DNA of 64,000 bases, taken from the NCBI GenBank assembly GCA_029009515.1, contig JAQXJZ010000112.1, positions 1-64,000 of the forward strand. Direction: 5' to 3'. Positions 1-8,856 of the stretch are shown one piece after another. The position numbers were made by a program, and so were the translations under genes. The DNA comes from a bacterium (lineage in GTDB: Bacteria; Bacillota; Clostridia; Christensenellales; Aristaeellaceae). Within the stretch, counting starts at the first letter, position 1, and the number at the start of each line of letters is the position of its first letter. The notes beneath the pieces are model-generated. The model did no database searches. It was not told the origin of the DNA and saw only the letters and a program-made list of their open reading frames with translations.

Positions 1-2766
1 CACGCCTTCACGCAGCGTTTTGGGTTTGAGGAAATCCAGCGCAACCAACAGCTGATCGCGGCTGTAGCTGCAATGCACATCCAGCGGGCAATCATACGGC
101 AGCCCTGCAGGAACATCGATAAAGTCGATCTCATCCAGACGGTAACGCAACAGTTCAATCAGCTCCTGCAGCATCACGGGGCTATCGCACAGCGTGTAGA
201 GCTTCTCCCAAACCTCGTCGGCACCGAAATCCTCAATCGTTTCCTGCCATACGGTCGTATAGAACATATTGAGCATCTGCTGCTCCATGTGGGAGAGCTT
301 GGTGAAATCCACATCGTCTAGCCTCGGTAGGATATCCAGCAGGAACTGAATCCAGCGGCGAGAATCAATGGTGACCAAGCGACTGAAGGCCTTGGTCATG
401 GTTTCTTCGATGGACTCAGTATACTGCTCACGCACACCGGCCTCAACACACAGCCTGGAGAAGTTGTATTTAGCATACAACGACCGCGCATCCATATGAT
501 GATAGCGCAGGAAATTGGCCAGCGTCAGCGGCTGCGCGCTGTCCTCCTCAAAGGAAGCAATCAGGCTCACCAGCTTGGCTTTGAAGCCATAACTCTGGCG
601 GATGTTGCCAAGGATGACCTGCGCTGCCTTCTTTTCCAGCTGGATGTAACAGCCTTTGGGGACATTCACAAAACCATGCTGCAGTTCGTATTCCACATTG
701 CGATGGTTGCCGGAGAGCAGCGAGGCAAATTTCTCCTCAAAGTTGTACTTGCGGTTGGCAGCGCCGATGAAATCCAGCACCGTGAGGCAGTCCTTGCCAT
801 CAGCCAGACGCAGACCGCGTCCAAGCTGCTGGAGGAAAATGGTCAGAGACTCCGTCGGGCGCAGGAAAAGCACGGTATTGACCTCAGGAATATCGACGCC
901 TTCGTTATAGATGTCCACAACGAAAATGATGCGAATTTTGCCGCTGACAAGGCGCTTGCGGGCATTGCTGCGTTCTTCATCGGAGGAAGAACCAACCAGA
1001 GACATCGCCGGGAAGCCGCAGGCATTGAAATAATCTGCCATGAACTTCGCATGCTCAACTGAAACACAGAAGCCCAGCGCTTTAACATCGTTCATATCCG
1101 TAGCATAGCGATCAAGACTGCGCAGGATATGATCGGCGCGCTTTTCAGCAACAGCCCGGTTGAGGGTATATACGTTGCTAAGTTCGGATTTATCATAACC
1201 ACCACGTACCCAATGAAGCTCGCTCAGATCCACGGTGTCAGATACACCGAAATACTGGAACGGACAGAGCAGCTTGCGGTCAATAGCTTCCGGCAGGCAG
1301 ATATCCGCAGCAATACGTCCGCCAAAATAATCGAGAATGCTTTTACCGTCCATACGTTCCGGCGTAGCTGTCAGACCAAGCATGATCTTCGGCTGGAAGT
1401 ATTCCAGAGCTTTGCCATAGCTGTGCGCCGCAGCATGGTGGGTTTCGTCAATGACGATATAGTCGTAATAATCAGCAGGCAGCTTTTCATGGAACGCCTG
1501 CGAATTCAGCGTCTGTACGGAAATGAACAGGTGGTCCAGCGATTCAGGCTTATAGCCGCCCACATAGAGTTCGCCGAAATTAGCATCCTTCAGCACGCCA
1601 GCGAATGTATCACGGCTCTGTTTGAGGATTTCCTCACGGTGAGCAATGAACAGCAGTCGGTTTGCTTTGCCGAGATTTTGCTTACAGAAACGACGATAGT
1701 CCAGAGCGGAGATCACAGTTTTTCCGGTACCGGTGGCAGCAACCACCAGATTGCGCCAGATGCCACGTACCTCGCGCTCGGCCAGCAGTTTATCGAGGAT
1801 TTCCTGCTGATAGGGATACGGGCGGATATCGAACAGGAACTGCGGACGTTCGCCGGTATACTTTTCAGCTTTCAGAGCTTGATCGAGGCGCTCGCGCTCG
1901 TCGTCGCTATAGAATTCAAATTCATCAGAATGCCAGTAAGCATCAAAGGTCGCAGCGATTTTGCGGATGGTCTGCGGCAGATCGCGTGCGGTGACCTTCA
2001 CATTCCATTCAAGGCCACTTGAAATGGCTGCGTTGGACAGATTTGAAGAACCGACATATGCCGTCGTAAAGCCAGTATCGCGGTAGAACACATACGTCTT
2101 TGCATGCAGGCGGGTACGCTTAGTATCATAGGAGACCTTAATCTGTACATTTTCCAGCTTGGCCAGTTCTTCAATGGCTTTTATATCCGTCGCGCCCATG
2201 TAGGATGTGGTGATGATACGAAGCTCGCCGCCGCGCCGAGTGAACTCGGTCAGTTCCTCCATGATCAGGCGCAGACCGCTCCATTTGATGAAGGACACCA
2301 GCATATCGATGCGGTCGGCGGAGGCAATCTCTTTCTTCAATTCGGAGAACATCTGCGGCTCATGGACTGCACCGGTAAACAGGCTGCTCTGCGCCAGTGA
2401 CGTTTCCGGACGGACAACGTCCTTTGCGGATTTGCCGAGCCCAATGCGAGGGTCTTTATCACCAATGAGCGCCAGCAGCTGCTGAGCGCGTTCGTCTACG
2501 GAAATGCCGTCGATATCCTCTTCTGCTACCTCACCGACCATAGCGACCAGCTGATTAACAAGCGCCACCTGATCCGGCAGTTCGGATTTGCCGTCATGCA
2601 TCCGTTCCAGCGCCTTACGAACGACGTCTGCCACATACTGAGACAGCACGGAAGAAGCCTCCGCCTGATCGATTGCGGCGGTGGCCTTCTGATTCTCTGG
2701 CAGTTGATCCAGTTCGTGCGCCAAACGGCGGTCGATCAGCTGTTCATAAATGCCGGGACGGAGCAT
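1..2766 (-). CDS. PLD-domain DEAD/DEAH superfamily II helicase with DUF3427 region (3' end outside window)
   Basis: This open frame of 922 codons has no stop before the window edge, which is probably why the ORF track omits it. I read it on the minus strand from ATG at 2766. An N-terminal region is followed by a phospholipase D-like segment near residues 130-260 with LHAKTYVFY and YVGSSNLS (HxK plus downstream N). The helicase core carries Walker A AATGTGKT near residue 346, motif II DETHH near 437 and motif VI QQLGRGLRL near 643. The remainder matches the position of DUF3427 in this architecture. The family is known as nucleic-acid-dependent ATPases often found near restriction or defence genes; its biochemical role is not settled. 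No methylase or nuclease partner is visible in the window, but the downstream side is cut off. Confidence 0.9.
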   Translation of the reverse strand, partial: MLRPGIYEQLIDRRLAHELDQLPENQKATAAIDQAEASSVLSQYVADVVRKALERMHDGKSELPDQVALVNQLVAMVGEVAEEDIDGISVDERAQQLLALIGDKDPRIGLGKSAKDVVRPETSLAQSSLFTGAVHEPQMFSELKKEIASADRIDMLVSFIKWSGLRLIMEELTEFTRRGGELRIITTSYMGATDIKAIEELAKLENVQIKVSYDTKRTRLHAKTYVFYRDTGFTTAYVGSSNLSNAAISSGLEWNVKVTARDLPQTIRKIAATFDAYWHSDEFEFYSDDERERLDQALKAEKYTGERPQFLFDIRPYPYQQEILDKLLAEREVRGIWRNLVVAATGTGKTVISALDYRRFCKQNLGKANRLLFIAHREEILKQSRDTFAGVLKDANFGELYVGGYKPESLDHLFISVQTLNSQAFHEKLPADYYDYIVIDETHHAAAHSYGKALEYFQPKIMLGLTATPERMDGKSILDYFGGRIAADICLPEAIDRKLLCPFQYFGVSDTVDLSELHWVRGGYDKSELSNVYTLNRAVAEKRADHILRSLDRYATDMNDVKALGFCVSVEHAKFMADYFNACGFPAMSLVGSSSDEERSNARKRLVSGKIRIIFVVDIYNEGVDIPEVNTVLFLRPTESLTIFLQQLGRGLRLADGKDCLTVLDFIGAANRKYNFEEKFASLLSGNHRNVEYELQHGFVNVPKGCYIQLEKKAAQVILGNIRQSYGFKAKLVSLIASFEEDSAQPLTLANFLRYHHMDARSLYAKYNFSRLCVEAGVREQYTESIEETMTKAFSRLVTIDSRRWIQFLLDILPRLDDVDFTKLSHMEQQMLNMFYTTVWQETIEDFGADEVWEKLYTLCDSPVMLQELIELLRYRLDEIDFIDVPAGLPYDCPLDVHCSYSRDQLLVALDFLKPKTLREGV

Positions 2767-2798
2767 AAGGGATCACTTCCTTGGATTTCTATGTGTTT

Positions 2799-2827
2799 AT
2801 TATACGGAATCAAGTGCAACGATTCAA
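2799..2827 (-). promoter_or_regulatory. Sigma-A-type promoter of the PLD-helicase gene
   Basis: On the minus strand TTGAAT and TATAAT are separated by 17 bp, and the -10 box lies about 33 bp before the helicase ATG. The start is preceded by GGAAGTGATCCCTT. Confidence 0.6.
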
Positions 2828-2910
2828 TATATGTTAATGAAAGGAAAACAGCCCCACAGCGAGAACTTTATCTTCATTGGATTTTTTTTGGAAGAGAAGA
2901 GGCCAGAAAG

Positions 2911-3606
2911 ATGGAGTGCAGGGTGGAACAGATTGGCGGGGTTTGCTGCCGGATCTGGCAGCATGGCCCAAACGGCCCGGTGATGTATTGGGGCACTTCG
3001 TGCGATGGGGAGCAGCAGGGAGAAAGCGTAGCCGCTCTTATCGAAAGAAAGCTGGGCAATCATGCGCCGTGGACGCTGGTTGCGTATGAAATGGAAGAAT
3101 GGAACCGGGATTATTCGCCGTGGGCGCTTCCGGCAGAGAATGAAAAGGCGATATTCACCGGCGGCGCGAAGGAGACGCTTGCCTGGCTTGCGGATCTCTG
3201 CATTCCATATGTAGAAAGCAGCCTGCCGGACGGTGCATCGCGCCGCCTGATTGGCGGCTATTCGCTGGCGGGGCTGTTCAGCCTGTTTGCGTTTTATGAG
3301 AGCGGGCTGTTTGACGGCGTGGCCAGCTTCAGCGGGTCGCTGTGGTATCCGGGGTGGAAGGAATACGCAGAGCGCCGGCAATGTCCCGAAGGCAGCATTG
3401 TCTACCTGAGTCTTGGCCGGAAAGAAGAAAAAACACGCAGCAGGCAAATGGCTGCGGTAGGGGATATGACATGCTGGCAGTACGACCAGCTGAAGCAGGA
3501 CGAACATGTGCGCGCATGCGAGCTGGTCTGGCATAACGGCGGGCATTTTGCCGAGGTGGATCAGCGCATTGCCCAGGGCTTTGCCTGGCTGATTGAGCAC
3601 GCATAA
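2911..3606 (+). CDS. Alpha/beta-hydrolase, putative esterase family
   Basis: A 231-residue soluble protein, read from ATG 2911 rather than the upstream start in the ORF track, because homology-like sequence begins there and a purine-rich GAAGAGAAGAGG precedes it. The nucleophile elbow is GGYSLAGL near residues 110-117 (Ser in GxSxxG), and HNGGHF near the C-terminus supplies the likely catalytic His. The overall pattern resembles the putative-esterase family that includes Fes/IroE-like and feruloyl-esterase-like enzymes. The substrate cannot be told. It lies 78 bp upstream of a GH36 gene in the same direction, so de-esterification of an imported glycan is a reasonable inference, not a demonstration. 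No signal peptide is seen. Confidence 0.75.
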   Translation: MECRVEQIGGVCCRIWQHGPNGPVMYWGTSCDGEQQGESVAALIERKLGNHAPWTLVAYEMEEWNRDYSPWALPAENEKAIFTGGAKETLAWLADLCIPYVESSLPDGASRRLIGGYSLAGLFSLFAFYESGLFDGVASFSGSLWYPGWKEYAERRQCPEGSIVYLSLGRKEEKTRSRQMAAVGDMTCWQYDQLKQDEHVRACELVWHNGGHFAEVDQRIAQGFAWLIEHA

Positions 3607-3684
3607 CCAGCAAACCCGACGAATGAGAACAACCGGTGGCAGCATGTACCGCGCCATGCTTTTGCCAAAAATGGAGGATTGACC

Positions 3685-5709
3685 ATGTACGAACAGCTTC
3701 ATATCGAGCGGGAGCAGCTGACCTGCGAGCCTTCCTGCCAGGAATTTCGCTATCGCCTCCATAATCCGACAGACGAACCCGTCTGGCTGGAAGAATTTGA
3801 AGTGTTCCACGCGGATTCGCTGGATGCTTTGGACGTGGCGGCTGATCGCTGCCGCGTGCTGCGTACGGGCCGCCACAAGAATGATATGCCTTCCGTAGCC
3901 ACGCTGGGCTGTATGGACGACGCCATGCTGGATGCGCTGGGCGGGATGACCGAATCGGGCGACAGGGCAGCCAATGGCGGACAGAAAAGGCTGGTCAGCG
4001 ATCATCTGACGGTGTTGGGCAGCGGTGATCGCTGGTGTGTCATCGCCTTCATGACGGGCTTTGATCAGATGTTCTGCACGGAAATCATCCTTTCGGAAAC
4101 CGGCGATTTTCAGTCTCTGTCCAGCCGGGTGCAGTTTTACCGGTACATCCGTCCGGGCGAAACGCTGGTGACGGAAACCCTGCGCGTGGAGCATACCAAC
4201 AATCCGGAGGAGAGCATCCGCCGCTTTGCACAGGACAAGGCGCAGCCCCGTCCGTCTCTGCTGGGCGATCCGCCGTCGGTGTTCTGCACCTGGTACTACT
4301 ATGGCCTGACCGTCACCGAGGAGGATGTGATGGTCAACCTGAAAAAGATGGCGGAGCAAAAGCTGCCCTTTGACGTCTTTCAGATTGACGAGGGCTGGGA
4401 GCAAACGCTGGGGCACTGGGAGCCCAACAGCAAGTTCCCGACGCCCATGAAGGAGATGGCAGACCGTATCCGCAAGGCGGGATACCGCCCCGGCATCTGG
4501 ACCAGCCCCTTTGTGGCCAGGGAGACCGCGCCCGTGGTGCTGGAGCATCCCGAGTGGGTCCTGCGGGACAAAGCCGGTCAGCCCTGCATCTTCCCCATGA
4601 ACGACACCACCTATTACGTGCTGGATATCACCCATCCGGATACGCTGCCGTACTTTACGGAGCTGTACCGTCATTTCACCTTCGACTGGGGCTACACCTA
4701 CCACAAGCTGGATTTCACCCGCGCCCCGATGATCTACGCAGATGCGGATTTCCACAACAAGTTCATCACCCCGGCCCGCGCTTACCGCGAGGCCGTGGCC
4801 GCCATCCGCAAGGGCATGGGGGAGGACGCGTATTTCCTCATGTGCGGCGGATTGTACGACCCCATCATCGGGCTGGTGGATGCGCAGCGCAGCGGATCGG
4901 ACGTGCTGTCCATGTGGGCGTCCACCATCAACAAGGGCGGCAAGACCGCGCCCTTCACCATCAAGCAGAGCCTGCTGCGCTACTACATGAACGCCTGGTG
5001 GCACAATGACCCCGACGCGCTGATGATCCGCCGCAACAGCGAGATGGAACGCGGCCTGCGCCTGACCTATGGTCTGCTCAATGAGGACGAGGTGCGCACG
5101 ATGGTGGTCAATCAGCTCATCGGCGGCGGCATTGTGTGCTCCACCGAGCCGCTGGATCGCATCGATCCGAACCGCCTTGCCCGGCTGCGCCATCTCCTTC
5201 CGCCCATGCGCACGACGGTGCAGCCGCTTGCGCTGATGCACTCCGGGCGTTTCCCCGATAAAGTGCGCGTCGCCTTCCCGGGGAATGACCGTGTGCTGAT
5301 TGCGCTGATCAACTGGTCGGATGATGCCGCCTGCCCGGCGACCGTCACCCTGGACGCTGATACGCTGGGCGCGGCTTATGCGCCGGATGGGGTGTATGCC
5401 GTCAGCAGCTTCTTTGACGGCTGCTGGACCGCCGGCGTGAAGAGCGGCGAAACCGTCACCCTTGGCGCCATCGCTCCGCACAGCACGGCGCTTTTGAAGA
5501 TCGAGCCTCAGACGGACAAACCCATCGTGGTTGCATCGGATGCGCACTTCAGCATGGGACTGGAGCTGGACGGGCTGTATCAGCAGGACGGTCAATACCG
5601 CGCCCATCGCCGTCAGCCTGCCTGCTGGGATGCGCACTATACGGTGTTCAATCCCGCTGCGGGTAAAACCGTATTGTGTGTTGACAGGGAAGCACTGGGA
5701 AACCTATAA
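3685..5709 (+). CDS. GH36 alpha-galactosidase (melibiase)
   Basis: A cytosolic protein of 674 residues. The ORF track starts at a TTG (3679), but ATG 3685 is preceded by GGAGG with 7-nt spacing and is preferred. The N-terminal beta-sandwich leads into a TIM barrel with FQIDEGWE near 235, the KLDF segment holding the presumptive nucleophile Asp, and RSGSD holding the presumptive acid/base Asp. The family hydrolyses terminal alpha-1,6-galactosides such as melibiose and raffinose-type sugars, or related alpha-linked glycans. No signal peptide is present, so the substrate must be imported. It follows the esterase gene closely. Exact specificity within GH36 cannot be assigned from sequence alone. 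Confidence 0.9.
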   Translation: MYEQLHIEREQLTCEPSCQEFRYRLHNPTDEPVWLEEFEVFHADSLDALDVAADRCRVLRTGRHKNDMPSVATLGCMDDAMLDALGGMTESGDRAANGGQKRLVSDHLTVLGSGDRWCVIAFMTGFDQMFCTEIILSETGDFQSLSSRVQFYRYIRPGETLVTETLRVEHTNNPEESIRRFAQDKAQPRPSLLGDPPSVFCTWYYYGLTVTEEDVMVNLKKMAEQKLPFDVFQIDEGWEQTLGHWEPNSKFPTPMKEMADRIRKAGYRPGIWTSPFVARETAPVVLEHPEWVLRDKAGQPCIFPMNDTTYYVLDITHPDTLPYFTELYRHFTFDWGYTYHKLDFTRAPMIYADADFHNKFITPARAYREAVAAIRKGMGEDAYFLMCGGLYDPIIGLVDAQRSGSDVLSMWASTINKGGKTAPFTIKQSLLRYYMNAWWHNDPDALMIRRNSEMERGLRLTYGLLNEDEVRTMVVNQLIGGGIVCSTEPLDRIDPNRLARLRHLLPPMRTTVQPLALMHSGRFPDKVRVAFPGNDRVLIALINWSDDAACPATVTLDADTLGAAYAPDGVYAVSSFFDGCWTAGVKSGETVTLGAIAPHSTALLKIEPQTDKPIVVASDAHFSMGLELDGLYQQDGQYRAHRRQPACWDAHYTVFNPAAGKTVLCVDREALGNL

Positions 5710-5856
5710 TGGAACAGCGTTCCATAACGCAGGGAAAACAACGATGCATCGTATACGGATCTGCAGAACAGATCAGGGAATGCTGCAGCTCCGTATATGT
5801 TCATGTGCAAAAGGGATCAATGATTGGAACTGTGAAAAACGAGAGGAAGCAAGAAC

Positions 5857-6711
5857 ATGTTTTGCAGCAATTGTGGAAAAGAAATTTCGGATCAGGCCCG
5901 GTTTTGTAATTATTGCGGAAGCAAGGTGGAGATTGCCCAGCCCAAGGCTGCGCCGGTGGAGCCGCAGCAGCCCGTCCAGCCCGTTCAGCCTGCGCAGGCG
6001 GCTCAGCCGTCCAAGCCGGCAAAGCCCAAGGGCAAGCTGGGCAAGCGCCTTCTGAGCATCGTGCTGGTTGTGGCTGTGTATTACGGTGCGCAGTACATCA
6101 CGAAGAACGTGCTTACCCAGAAGCAGAAAACGCAGACGCAGGCGCCCGGCTCTGCCACGGTCGTGCAGGATGACGACCCCAATCTGACGGCTTCCTGCCT
6201 GTACGGCGCGCTGTACGAGAATGGCGATCTCACCTACGGCATGGCGCGGGTGCATATGCCGGGCTACAAGCTGATGGCCGGTGAAGGCGATGAGCGCGAC
6301 AGGCTGATTTCGCTGGACCGCACCAACCTGGTCTATACCTCCCAGCAGCTCGAAATCGGCGGCATCTCCTACGACGCGAGCGACGCGGACGGCATTCTCA
6401 AGTCTTTCAGCAGAAGCGGCGTTGACAACAGCGCCATGGTGGATTTCCGCAAGTACGAGGTGGATGGCTATCCCGTCATCCGCTACATTGCCAGCGGCAC
6501 GGTGGACGGCATGGAGGAATACTTTGGCGAGCTCATCGTATTCCCCGGCAGGAAGCCCAACAAGACGCTGCGCATTGGCATGGAAGCCCTGGCCGATGGC
6601 GGCCTGGACGTGATCAACCGGGTGTTTGACACGCTCAAGATTTCGCGCGATTTCCAGCTGAGCTCTGAAGATACCAATACCATGGGCCTCAACCGCATTA
6701 CTGTTCGATAA
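5857..6711 (+). CDS. Zinc-ribbon single-pass membrane protein
   Basis: This 284-residue protein starts with a zinc-ribbon, MFCSNCGKEISDQARFCNYC (two CxxC knuckles). A Pro/Gln/Ala-rich linker with repeated QPVQP units follows, then one hydrophobic segment (LLSIVLVVAVYYGAQYI, about residues 66-82). A roughly 200-residue C-terminal domain follows that I do not recognise. The topology suggests a cytosolic ribbon and an extracytoplasmic C-terminal domain. It is the first of four tightly spaced co-directional genes. The start has GAGAGGAAG upstream. Function unknown; similar zinc-ribbon-anchored proteins are common and mostly uncharacterised in Clostridia. Confidence 0.8.
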   Translation: MFCSNCGKEISDQARFCNYCGSKVEIAQPKAAPVEPQQPVQPVQPAQAAQPSKPAKPKGKLGKRLLSIVLVVAVYYGAQYITKNVLTQKQKTQTQAPGSATVVQDDDPNLTASCLYGALYENGDLTYGMARVHMPGYKLMAGEGDERDRLISLDRTNLVYTSQQLEIGGISYDASDADGILKSFSRSGVDNSAMVDFRKYEVDGYPVIRYIASGTVDGMEEYFGELIVFPGRKPNKTLRIGMEALADGGLDVINRVFDTLKISRDFQLSSEDTNTMGLNRITVR

Positions 6712-6722
6712 GGAGCCGCCGT

Positions 6723-7931
6723 ATGCGTTTTGTCATTTATCGTAATTCCATTCTGGCATCCATCTGCAGTCTGTTTGGCTCTGTCTGCGTCGCCATGGCC
6801 GTTGGCGGCCTGATTGGCAAGGAGATTGAAATCCTTCCGGGCATCGCCATGATCGCGGTCGGCATCGGCCTTGTGTGGCTGGGAAGCGTGATCAGCGAGC
6901 GCAAGGCCCGCAAAAAGCAGGCCAAGGCGCAGGCTGCTGCGGCTGGCAAGACGGCTCAGCCCGCGCAGAGGACGGCTGCACGCGTCAGCGCTGCGCCCGC
7001 AGCAAACGCAAAGCCCGCCAAGAAGGCCGCCACGTTTGCCAATCTGTGCTTCCTGTTTGCGGCCATCGTTGGCGTCTGGGCTTTCTATACCTATGGAGCG
7101 TGGATGAAGGCCCGTGCCACGGGCGCGGCGTATGCCGCCGGTACCGTCGGCTTTGACCGCCAGTCCGTCAACATAGTGATGGAGGCGGTGGTGTATGCCA
7201 ACCTGTGGATCACCTGCTTTGGCATGAAAAAAAGGCAGGAGCCTTCCGCGATGCAGGCGGTGGGCTTCTTTGGCCTCACGGCCATCAATGCGGTGCTGGC
7301 CGTGAGCTACTATCAGGATTACGGCTTTGGCGGATATACCTCTGCTTCGGGCATTTATCATGCCATCATTTCCGTACCGCTTCTGAAGATTGGCGCCTTT
7401 GTGCTGATGGCCATCTTCGCCATCTGCGCCATGCCCAACGCGCGCGTGCGCTGCGGCGGCGTGGTGCGTGCGCTCTGGTTTGTGCCTGCTGTGCTGCTGG
7501 GGCTGGCCTGCGCCAAGAACATCAGCGACAGCTTCCTTCCGGAACTGCTGCCCCATATGTTTGCCGAGGGCGTCAGCCTGACCCTTCGCCCGGAATATGT
7601 GGATATCCTCTGCCAGGTCTTTTCCACGCTGGCCGTGGCTTTTGCGGGTTTCTGCTATCAGCGCATCAGCCGCAGGGGCGTGCAGGCTGTGCAGCAGGAG
7701 ACCTATGTGCGTCCTGAACCGCAGTACGAAGCGCCCCGGCAGCCTGTGCAGCCGCCCAGACCGGCACAGCCCGTGCAGCCTGTGCAGCCTGTGCAGCAGG
7801 CTCCGGCTGCCGCTCAGCCCAGCCGTCAGGAGATGGAGAAGAAGCTGCAGGCCTACAAGGACCTGCTGGACTGCGGCATTCTGACGCAGGCGGAATACGA
7901 CGAGAAGGTCCGTGAACTGATGCGCGGCTGA
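6723..7931 (+). CDS. Multi-pass membrane protein with C-terminal SHOCT domain
   Basis: A 402-residue protein with two N-terminal membrane segments, a Lys/Ala-rich cytosolic linker, then about five more membrane segments (residues ~100-315). A Pro/Gln-rich tract (QPVQPVQPVQ, encoded by a short CCTGTGCAG tandem repeat) comes next, and the last ~30 residues, KLQAYKDLLDCGILTQAEYD, match the SHOCT short C-terminal domain. SHOCT domains probably mediate oligomerisation; no enzymatic motif is visible. It begins 11 bp after the zinc-ribbon gene and ends 16 bp before the next gene, so the genes are likely co-transcribed. Function unknown. Confidence 0.8.
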   Translation: MRFVIYRNSILASICSLFGSVCVAMAVGGLIGKEIEILPGIAMIAVGIGLVWLGSVISERKARKKQAKAQAAAAGKTAQPAQRTAARVSAAPAANAKPAKKAATFANLCFLFAAIVGVWAFYTYGAWMKARATGAAYAAGTVGFDRQSVNIVMEAVVYANLWITCFGMKKRQEPSAMQAVGFFGLTAINAVLAVSYYQDYGFGGYTSASGIYHAIISVPLLKIGAFVLMAIFAICAMPNARVRCGGVVRALWFVPAVLLGLACAKNISDSFLPELLPHMFAEGVSLTLRPEYVDILCQVFSTLAVAFAGFCYQRISRRGVQAVQQETYVRPEPQYEAPRQPVQPPRPAQPVQPVQPVQQAPAAAQPSRQEMEKKLQAYKDLLDCGILTQAEYDEKVRELMRG

Positions 7932-7947
7932 CAGGGGGGACAAAACG

Positions 7948-8826
7948 ATGAATGAAATTCTGAAGATGCTCAATGCGCTCAAGGCGGACGACTTGGAAAG
8001 CGTCATCACGCGCGCAAACATCATTCTGGAAAAGAAGCGCAAGGAAGAGGCCGAGGCGGCGCTGCTGGAGAAGGAGCGTCAGCGTCAGGAGCGTATTGCG
8101 CAGGAGAAGCGCCGTCAGGAGGAGATTGCCCAGCTGCAGCGCAGGCTGCAGGAATTGCAGACCCAGTCCGCTGCGGCGCAGAAGGAGCCCAACGAGGTCA
8201 AGGGCGATACCTTCGTGATGTACGATGCGCCCAAGGCGGCGGTCAATCCGCAGCCGTCCCCCGCGCCTGTGAAGCCCCAGCCTGCGCAGATTGCCTGCCC
8301 GCACTGCCGTCAGCTCAACACGCCCGACAGTCTCTTCTGCGAGCACTGCGGCCAGAGGCTTTCCGCCCAGCAGCCCGCCGTTCAGCCGCAGACCCGCACG
8401 GCTCCTGCAACACGTTCGCGCGTAAGCGCTGCGCAGGTGCGCTTTGCGGATGAGAATATGAAAAAGTGGGAACTGCAGCCGGATGAGAAGGTGGTGTACT
8501 CCAACCGTGAAATCCAGCTGCTTCAGCCGGATCTGGGCCGAAAGTACCAGTATTCCATGCAGGTGACCAACAAGCGCATCCTCTTCACCCGCATCAGCGC
8601 TGTTGCGGCAGCCTCCGGCGTGGCGTTTGGCCTGATCGGCTCGCTGGCCAGGGATGCGGTGGGCGCAGGCCCCAAACCCTGGCTGGAAATCCCGCTCAGG
8701 GCGGTGTCCAGCTGCGGCGTTCAGAACAAGAAGGAGTTTTTCATCGCTGCCGATCAGACCTATGTGCTGAAAAACCATGGCTATGAAAAATTCCTGCCCG
8801 ATCTGGTGGCCAAAGCAAAGGCCTGA
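7948..8826 (+). CDS. Coiled-coil / zinc-ribbon / PH-like (bPH/GRAM-type) protein
   Basis: A 292-residue soluble protein in three parts. Residues ~28-75 are a highly charged coiled coil (repeated ERQRQERIAQEKRRQEE-type sequence). A zinc-ribbon, CPHCRQLNTPDSLFCEHC, lies near residues 113-131. The C-terminal ~130 residues contain VTNKRILFTRISAV and a following LEIPLRAVSS, a pattern typical of bacterial PH/GRAM-like folds. Such domains usually bind membranes or proteins rather than catalyse. The RBS is a clear AGGGGGGACAAAACG. It belongs to the same cluster as the zinc-ribbon and SHOCT genes, which suggests a shared membrane-associated complex (inference). Confidence 0.75.
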   Translation: MNEILKMLNALKADDLESVITRANIILEKKRKEEAEAALLEKERQRQERIAQEKRRQEEIAQLQRRLQELQTQSAAAQKEPNEVKGDTFVMYDAPKAAVNPQPSPAPVKPQPAQIACPHCRQLNTPDSLFCEHCGQRLSAQQPAVQPQTRTAPATRSRVSAAQVRFADENMKKWELQPDEKVVYSNREIQLLQPDLGRKYQYSMQVTNKRILFTRISAVAAASGVAFGLIGSLARDAVGAGPKPWLEIPLRAVSSCGVQNKKEFFIAADQTYVLKNHGYEKFLPDLVAKAKA

Positions 8827-8856
8827 ACCAACTGACCAAAGACAGGGGAATGGAGC

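Noticed and set aside
2824-5637. 937-aa minus-strand ORF antisense to the esterase and GH36 genes
   Set aside because: It is a shadow of the GC-rich coding frame: Arg/His/Ala/Gly-rich sequence with no recognisable domain, while the plus-strand frames carry clear catalytic motifs.
5709-5909. 66-aa ORF starting at the GH36 stop (TAATG)
   Set aside because: It overlaps the start of the zinc-ribbon gene by 53 bp, has no clear family pattern, and the overlap alone is not enough evidence. A coupled small protein cannot be fully excluded.
7740-7802. Short tandem repeat CCTGTGCAG in the SHOCT-protein gene
   Set aside because: It encodes a Pro-Val-Gln linker and is in frame; ordinary low-complexity coding sequence rather than a mobile or CRISPR repeat.
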